Assembly: GCA_028551475.1 (NCBI GenBank)
Contig: CM052360.1
Span: forward strand, 24,188,682 to 24,252,681
Reading direction: 5' to 3'
Source of the DNA: Casuarina equisetifolia
Taxonomy: Eukaryota; Streptophyta; Magnoliopsida; Fagales; Casuarinaceae
Length of the DNA stretch: 64,000 bases
Both the position numbers and the translations under genes were made by a program. This document shows, in pieces, positions 56,868 to 64,000 of this stretch (positions are counted from its first letter, which is position 1; each line of letters begins with the position of its first letter). The notes beneath the pieces are model-generated. The model was not told the DNA's origin and did not search any database. It saw only the letters and a list, made by a program, of their open reading frames with translations.

Positions 56868-59247
56868 GGTGTAGATGTTTACATCAAGAAGACTCATATC
56901 TTTGATATCATGTCCAATCAAGGAGACTCGTCTTAAAAAGTAATAAACAACATGTGGTAAATCTATATTATTTGTAAGGCTAGATGCATCTTTCTACAGT
57001 TTAATTAACAAAGAAGCAACAACATGTCCAGGTGAGGAACGGCAATAAAGGTTAAGGTTTTGAGTGGTTCTACGTTTCTGTACTTTTCTAGGAATGATAA
57101 AATAATGAACGGCAATTATGCTTGTCTTGACAGAGACGATGGAAGAGACGAGCCCCCACCAACTTGTGTCGGCCGAATGTGGTTGGTGAACTGACCTCGG
57201 GCTCCCTTTTTTCGGGTGAGAGTAGGTGACCACCTCCTTACGAATCGGTCCCCGATTTTATTTGATTATACAGACGTTTTTGAAAGAGAAAGCATCATCA
57301 TTAACGAAGACAACCATATGGGATCTGAATATTTCAGGGTCATTCAGCATTTTGTCAGGCTGTCATCGTCTTAAACTGTTACAGAAGAGCTCCGTTGAAC
57401 ATTCAACCCCTTCCTATGTAAAGAATACGGGTTGTTTTTCATCCATTTTCTATCTATTTAAGAAACTTTAAATCTAATCTAAAAATCATCTTACTAATTA
57501 TAAGTTAATTTTTATATTTAAATATTATTTAAGAATCATATCAAATATAAGATTTCATCTTCAATATTATTATAAACTATTATTCAGCTAAATGTTGACT
57601 TAATATTTTTTATTAATATAAGACTTATTACACATATCTTGTCAATCTCTCATTATGATAATCAAATTATTAGATTTTTATGATGTTACATTACACATAA
57701 AATATATAGACTGAATGGAAGTCTAAATGAATTCTAAGGTGGATCATTACTTTAATATCATGTTAAGAAATCTATTATTTAACCCAAAAATTAATTTTGG
57801 TGTTGGTAAAATTTATTTATCTTATCAACAAGAATTCTCATATATTCTTTAATAATATAGAACTTATTATCTATCTTAACAAATACTATCAAAGAAAAAT
57901 CACAAAGAGAAAAAAAAAACTTTGAAATTTTGTTTTATGGGTATAGAAATTATTTAAGATTTTCATCATCTTTTGTGTGTTATATTTTTATGTTTGTCAT
58001 ACACTTATTCTATTTTCTAATATAAATTATTTTTTTTCCATGAGTTAATAAAATATTTTTATATTTAAATATTACACAAGAGTTATATGAGATTTTCATT
58101 TTCAACACTATTAAAAAAAGTCATGAAGTGGGAATTTTTTGTAAAACTCTGTTTTATGGGTATTAAAATTAATTATAGAAATTACATAAGATTTTTAATA
58201 TCTTTATATGCGTTATGTATGTGTGTTTGTTATAACATTTACATTATCGTTTGTTATCTGGTGAGCTGACATATAGTGAGACTCATCAAAAATCAAAAAA
58301 TAAATCTAATAATTAGATGAACGTTTCAAAATAAAAATAAATAAATGCATGTTCCATGAGTGTAGGAGTCGGTTGCTTAAGCTATTACTTAAAATTCATG
58401 GTACTTTCAATTTTTATCATATGTACGATTAATGTATGATCCACGTTTTTTAACAGTTTTTTCTCTTTCTTTTTTTTTTTTTCAAATTCTTGTGAAGAAA
58501 ATCCTATTACTACTATTCGGTCAAGGTTGGCTGCTGCAATTGTTTTAATTATTCAGACTGCTTCTGACTGCAGACGCCCACGTCCCCTGGGGCTGTCAAT
58601 ATTCTGCACGATCTCCCAGCCACGGATGCCACAGACAAGGTCGTTGGCGTTTGAGAAAACGACAGCCTTTAATCCAGTCAGTCTAATAAAATATAAACAA
58701 AAGGATCTTCTTAAGGAAGGATTATCTTATTTTAAAAAAGATAATTTTTAGATAATATTTAAATATAAAAATATCCATCAAACTTATAAGTTTCTTTTCT
58801 AAAATTGATCTTGCATTAATCTCAAACAGTGCTAAATACCAATTAAGCTAGATGCTTGTTGATGATCAACTTATAAATTACTTTTTACATTGAGCATTAG
58901 CTTATTGATATAATATTATAGTCTAAGTTAATCTACTTAAAATTTATTTGGATTTGAACTCTTTAAGTATATTTGGGATTAAGATGTAGGCAATAACTCT
59001 TTATGATACTAAAAAATATTAAAAATATTATTTATACAACAATAGGTTATATATAATCTTTGAGTCAACTTTTGATATGGCTTTCCATAGAATTCTATGA
59101 GATTGGGCATGGTAATTTATTTACTCACTTTAAATTGAGTATCAATTTCTTTTCTTCTCCTACTAGAATTTGAAATTTTGTATTTTACATATCCATAGGA
59201 TTGAGTGTTTAGATTTCTAAAAGTGTAAAAAGAAGTGTTTCAAATCT
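56868..59247. other. AT-rich intergenic DNA with old repeats
   Basis: 57590-57880 holds one or two diverged copies of the AT-rich repeat (TTACATTACACATAAAATAT, then TGAATGGAAGTCTAAATGAA). 57890-58200 repeats a block with TTTTGTTTTATGGGTAT, seen as TCTGTTTTATGGGTATTAA near 58150. A GC-richer island at 58530-58680 is open on both strands without recognisable domain. Confidence 0.45.
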
Positions 59248-60293
59248 TATTAAAGTTGATGAAACAATTAAGTTAAAATATATAATTGTAATATCTTATT
59301 ATAAACCTTTATAAATAAAGAAAGTATAGAAGAATGTCATGGGTGAGTCCTTTTAACAAAAGAGCCCTTTTGAGGATTGGCTAGTCGTTTGAGAGAGTCT
59401 CTCTTATGTATTCTAGTAAATCTTAAAATTTGTTATGTTTAGGTGCATTGTGTTTTTTTAGGTTTTTTTTTTGTGGCTTTTGCTGGAGGGGGGAATAGGG
59501 GAATGGGGATATGTGTATTCATATTGTTGTGTGTTCAATCCTTACATGGGAGATGTTGTGATCTAATGAATTCCTAATAAGTGGTGTAAGGGCTAAGTTG
59601 ATCGAGACTAAAGATGATGGTTTAAATGTGGTGAATTCAAGTGAATGCAAATGAAGAAGCATATTGATGTTTTTAAGGTGAGATATTTTTCTTCCCTAAA
59701 TCTAATTTGATTTTAGATGATAATGGTATAAATCAACTCGAATATGTTATTAGAGTTGTGGATCAAGGTTTGTGAAGTGTAGAACTATGTTTTTCTATTC
59801 AGAACTAAGCATTTGTGAGCTAAATTGAAAGTTTTGTTAAAGAGCAAAATGTGTTTTGACCTTATTCATATTTTTTTAAGTTATCAAGTTAGAGATTAGA
59901 CTAATCAAGTTTATTGTGATGGTTCTATAAATTATTTAACTTAAGTTGTGGCATTAGAGGGCTGAGAATAGTGGAGACGTTGGCGATTGAAGGTAGGGAC
60001 CTAGATGGATGCCCAAAAAGAATGTTGACAATGTGATAGAACTACCTGGGAGCTAACTAGTTGTTTAAGAAAACCTTTCTTATGAATTCTAAATGACGAG
60101 AGAATTCCATAAAATGTTTGTTTATTTGGTGAAAGAGAAAGTAAAAGAAAATTTATGAGAAAAGACTAAAGGGACAAGGGATAATGTGTTGGTTCAAACT
60201 TTCTTCAATATGTTATATTTAATTATATGCATTTATATTGTTATGTGTTTAGTTTATACACGGGTGATGCTGAAGTCTAATGAATCCCCAACA
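59248..60293 (+). mobile_element. Non-autonomous LTR element, copy 2 (deleted)
   Basis: Related to 41760-43841: left LTR ends AATTCCTAATA followed by AGTGGTGTAAGG (primer-site remnant). The next 300 bp match 42150-42420 (GTGAATGCAAATGAAGAAGC, TGTTTTTAAGGTGAGA, AAATGTGTTTTGA). A partial right LTR with AAGTAAAAGAAAATTTATGA ends CCCCAACA at 60293. Most of the interior and the start of the right LTR are deleted. Confidence 0.65.
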
Positions 60294-61255
60294 TTATTTA
60301 ACTCAAATCTATTCTGAAAAAAGTCAAGGCATTTTGAATTGTTTGTTAAAATGGGGAAAGTTAAGGCAAACTTTTGAAATTGTTTCAATACAAGAACTTC
60401 AGCATATAATAATTCTAAATTGAATCTCTTTAGAAAGATGATCTTTTATCTCATGGTAGCCCCTTCATATTCCCTTATGAGACTTTTGTTGTTTGCTTAG
60501 CCATACACTTCACATATTTCTAGCAATCACATAGGATCATCGAATGATTCAAATCACGGATAAGAATTTACACCACATTAGAACACCTTTAATGACAATC
60601 GTTTACTCCAACAACATTTATGGTTCCTTGAACAATGTGATATCTAACACTAGGTAAATCCTCAACCCTTCCCAGTCTCACTAAGACTACAAAATGTTCT
60701 TTGGAATTATGGTCAAGACTAGGTTAAAAATAATGATTTCAAATTCAAAGGTTAAGCAAACTCTAGCAACTTTACATAAGTTAGAGTTTTGTTTGTTAGG
60801 GATGATAATGGAAAAGTTAATAGATAAGTCACCTCTTATGGGATTTTTACTTCCTATTGCTCCTTATTCAATTATTTCAAAATTTTTAGATTGTTATCTT
60901 ATTTAAAAATCCTTTTTGTTCTTTCACTTCACCCCGAAGAGTCAGTGAAACCAAATTAGTCATTTTCTCATTGATTTGGAATCTAGGCCCTTTTACTTCA
61001 TTTTTATTTACTTCTTTACTATTTTCTCCCTAAGCTCATTCTACAATGTTTCAATTGGATTATATGATGTTAGCTTTTGGTATTAAGTCTTATTAAGTTG
61101 CTTTATTTCATTTGATTTCTCATGCTTATTCATAAGTAACCAAAGTATTGTTACTTTTAGGCTCTAGAATAATCATTCATTCAATGGAAGTACTTGTTAG
61201 ATACCCTTTGAAATAACCCGAAATATGGTTATTATAGGTGGTTTAATAGAACATG
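60294..61255. other. No supported gene
   Basis: AT-rich; a 70-codon ORF (60694-60906) has no recognised domain. Confidence 0.4.
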
Positions 61256-61261
61256 AACCAA

Positions 61262-62030
61262 CCAACCCCCATAAAAACCAAAGCACACCTTATATATACT
61301 CCTCATGAATGTAACAATCCCAAACCATATTTCTAGGCAATCCAATTGACCCCACCAATTCAAACTAAAGTCAAGCCCAATATATACTCCTTGTAAATCT
61401 AAGGAGTGAAGAATAAGAGCAAGATTTTAGAATGAAGAAGCATTTCAAGAAGTAAAGAATTACCATGTATCTTTTTATTACCATTGAAATTTTTTTGTAA
61501 CACTTTAATTGATTAGAAATGAAAAAGAGGAGAAAGGACTTTAAAACCTTGATCAATAATCTTTTGGTTTAAAGTTTCAAAGGGTTTTTTGGTTTTTGGA
61601 TTTAGGCTTTTAGAATTTATTGAAAGGATGAAAGCATCCTGTAACAACTATGGAATAGTCATGTGGTGGCACTGCCTTATGTGCATATCTACCAAGCTCC
61701 CGCTTTAGGTCCCAAAATTGAAATGCTCCTTCCTAATGATAGGCTTACTAAGGGATAGCTTCCTAAAGAATATAATTATTTCTCATGCAATATGGGTGAT
61801 TATAAGGTTCTAAATATTAAAATTCTTTTTATATTTTAAGGCAATATAACACTGCAAGGAGTATGTATAAGGTGTAGCTTTAGTTTGAAATGGTAGAATT
61901 TATTAAATTTCCTTGAAATCTAGTCTAGGGTTGTTAGATTCACAAGGAGTATACATAAGGCGTAGCTCTAGTTTGAACTCATAAAGTTGGTTGGATCAAT
62001 TGGAAATCTATCTTAGGGGTTCATTCACTC
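61262..62030. repeat. Inverted repeat with internal about 90-bp units
   Basis: About 61262-61400 read in reverse complement (ACAAGGAGTATATATTGGGC, TTTAGTTTGAATTGGTGGG, GGTTTGGGATTGTTA) resembles two direct units at 61857-61945 and 61946-62030 (CAAGGAGTAT(G/A)(T/C)ATAAGG, TAGTTTGAA, AATTGGAAATCTA). Arms are separated by about 450 bp and are imperfect. Could be a foldback element or LTR pieces of the nearby gypsy relic. Confidence 0.55.
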
Positions 62031-62589
62031 AAGCACATAAAATTTATCTTGTAAAGCTGGCTCCTAGCATTTAAGAATGGTAAAGAGATAATGCATGTTT
62101 ATACCAAAATCTATGGTTTTGCTACAAAAGTGCTTAAATTCTATGCATCCTACATTTGCATGGCTAGTAATACAAGTTTGAGAAAAAGAAATATGTTAGG
62201 ACCTTAGTAACCAACCACTTGGTTTGTCATGCAAAAAAACTTACAACTTTTATCTAGCTATTATATATAAGAGTAAGAAGTAAAGAATGGCTTCATACCT
62301 ATGTCATAATTATTACTATGATTAACCTAAGATAATCAATCATAATGCCAGGGTAAGGACTAGAGATACTCATTATTTGACTAATCATGGATATCTCACA
62401 TCACTATGTTTCTTCTAGATTTCAAAAGGTACTTTCCCATGATTCATTCTAAGTTTTTAGGCTTTACTTCTTATTAAAGGTAGGTGTTGCCCTATGTCAA
62501 AAGATTGATGATGGACTTTTAACTTTATAGATGATACGTGATGAGGTTTCTTTAACTAATTAGTAAGTAAAAATCTTCTCCACTCCTTA

Positions 62590-63005
62590 AATGAACACCT
62601 TCACCAATCAAGAAAACCCATCACTTTGGATTTTTTTCCCCATTGGCTACCATCACCAATTTCTTGTCCAAATTATGCCTAATGAAGTTATGCAAGCCTC
62701 TATTTCAATGAGGGTACTAACCTTGTAATTGAAACCTACCATTTTTCCAACCACCCTTATAGTTTGTGGGTTGTCTGCACCATAAATGGCATTTAAAGAT
62801 ATTCTAGAAACTTTATGCTTTTCATCTCCTTTTTCCAGCTTTGTTTCCTCTTCCATTCTAGGGGTTGACAAGAAAAATAACCCTTTACATTAATGGCCTT
62901 ATGTGTATTTCTCATCACAGTTAAAACAAAATCCTTTCGAATGGCATTCCATCATTTCTATAAGCAAGAGCTTCTTGTTAGGAACCATTTCCTGGCTAGT
63001 ACAAC
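62590..63005 (-). pseudogene. Ty3/gypsy gag-protease relic
   Basis: The minus strand encodes a gag zinc knuckle remnant (GFCFNCDEKYT then a decayed His/Cys half, near 62890-62940). About 60 codons later comes RISLNAIYGADNPQTIRVVGK, typical of the segment before gypsy protease. In a shifted frame, LHNFIRHNLDKKLVMVANGE follows. The catalytic DSG is replaced by NRG. Stops and a frameshift are present and no LTR is identified. Confidence 0.75.
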
Positions 63006-63490
63006 CGGTGCTTTGTCCCATGTCTTCTAGTTAGGCTTGGGCTGCTCTTTCTTTGTCTATTTTTAGACTTATAAAGCTTAGCTAACCCCAAAACATTTAG
63101 GGATGAGGTTGGTTTCTTTGCAATCAAACACCCAAAGAAGAAGAAAAATTCAAAATTCAAAGCAACATTCTCTTACCATTAACCAAAACGGAAAATCTCT
63201 CAAGACAAGATATGGAAGAAATTCAAAGACCTCTCTCAATCCCAATTACTTGTGAAATCAAAAATTAAAGTGTACCAGCTTTGTTTCCATTTCCTACTAG
63301 CCTTAATAACATTATAAATTGGAGATCATTGTACAATCCAATTTATCGGAAATAGTGTTCAATATACTGTAGTTCTTGTTCCTATTCTCTTAGCATTTTT
63401 ATTCTTTGAGTGTTTGGACAGCATGGGAATCCGGTGGAAGGTTGGTGAGAACCTAACAGAGCTTTTTCATACTTTCTTGCCAAGTATCTC
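63006..63490. other. Unassigned
   Basis: Possibly more of the gypsy relic at its left end; no further domain recognised. Confidence 0.35.
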
Positions 63491-63823
63491 TTATATATAC
63501 CTGACCAAACAGCCGGTGGTGGTTTGTTGCTTTGCGATCATTTCTCGTTCAAGATAATTGTCTACAAAGCACGATGCAGAGCGAGCACCTGTTGCTTTCA
63601 AAACCCATCTGAAGTCCACCAAGAGTTTTTCAGACTTGCCCTCTGCTTTCATCCATAGTGTCCTTCTAACGGCAATGGCTATGCCTTTGGCGAAGCATTT
63701 GGAAAGCCAAAAGGCTAGTAAGACCAGAGACTGCTGATTCTCTAGGCCACAAGAAATTGTGTTTTCCAGCCTGCAGACAGGACAAAATCCGTCCAATGCT
63801 AATGGCCATTCGTTCTCGCCCAT
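63491..63823 (-). CDS. Unassigned ORF, 110 codons
   Basis: Starts MGENEWPLAL and ends TGCLVRYI. Composition is more balanced than the neighbouring DNA, which favours real coding or a former exon. No domain is recognised. An overlapping minus-strand frame from ATGGATGGGCGAG (start at about 63827) is also open for about 53 codons. A TCTGCAG|G splice-like site lies near 63770. Its terminal codons overlap TATATATA (63491-63498). It could be a small gene, an exon running past the window or a chance ORF. Confidence 0.25.
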   Translation of the reverse strand: MGENEWPLALDGFCPVCRLENTISCGLENQQSLVLLAFWLSKCFAKGIAIAVRRTLWMKAEGKSEKLLVDFRWVLKATGARSASCFVDNYLEREMIAKQQTTTGCLVRYI

Positions 63824-64000
63824 CCATCGTCGTCTTCAGTCAAGCGAAATTACCAATGGTATTGAAATTTGACTTTTGGGAACTCCTTTTCTTTGCTTGG
63901 GGACAATCGTAATGGTCTAAAATGGCGGAGTACCATGAGTTATCCCATGGCGTGTTGCCAGGACTTTTTACGTGTTAAACCTTAGTTGCAAGTGAGAAAA

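Overview
The window looks like nuclear DNA of a woody eudicot, with grapevine (Vitis) as my best guess. The guess rests on intron-containing plant genes with AT-rich introns, on plant-specific families (purple acid phosphatase, caffeoyl-CoA O-methyltransferase, DC1 zinc-finger proteins, oleosin) and on a dense load of Ty1/copia, L1-type and Ty3/gypsy elements. The species is inference.

Only two genes look intact, and both are on the minus strand. One is an eight-exon purple acid phosphatase (32985-35788; 467 aa; all seven metal ligands present). The other is a five-exon caffeoyl-CoA O-methyltransferase (54737-55900; 247 aa; catalytic residues at the family's known positions), whose promoter has a TATA box and MYB/AC-type elements.

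Layout. 1-4941: 3' part of a decayed Ty1/copia element (+) carrying a nested 1251-bp solo-LTR-like insertion. 4942-26490: a repeatedly duplicated DC1 zinc-finger locus, now mostly non-coding. It holds two recognisable DC1 coding pieces, a frameshifted oleosin copy, recurring purine-rich modules and a complete 5.7-kb Ty1/copia element (minus, 11265-16962, LTRs about 97% identical). 26490-27710: truncated duplicate of the phosphatase gene and its upstream region. 27730-28527: copia integrase relic joined to a small Rab GTPase fragment. 28913-32558: 5'-truncated L1 LINE with a perfect 17-bp target duplication. 32985-36430: intact phosphatase gene and promoter. 36430-44539: AT-rich DNA with diverged repeats, a perfect 91-bp direct repeat, a copia reverse-transcriptase relic, a three-copy 280-bp tandem repeat and a non-autonomous LTR element (41760-43841). 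44540-49767: an older Ty1/copia element (minus). 49773-54736: AT-rich DNA with a possible B3-domain fragment. 54737-56100: the methyltransferase gene. 56170-64000: AT-rich DNA with a 154-bp tandem repeat, a second non-autonomous LTR element, an inverted repeat, a Ty3/gypsy gag-protease relic and one unassigned ORF.

The common theme is duplication plus decay. The PAP gene, the DC1 locus and several repeats are duplicated locally. In three elements (the left copia, the 11-17 kb copia and the LINE) most premature stops sit at Q, R or W codons, as expected from C-to-T change of methylated cytosine. I found no convincing new biological system. The most unusual points are the Rab-integrase chimera, the LINE whose 1129-codon ORF2 is broken only by point stops, and the DC1-oleosin junction.
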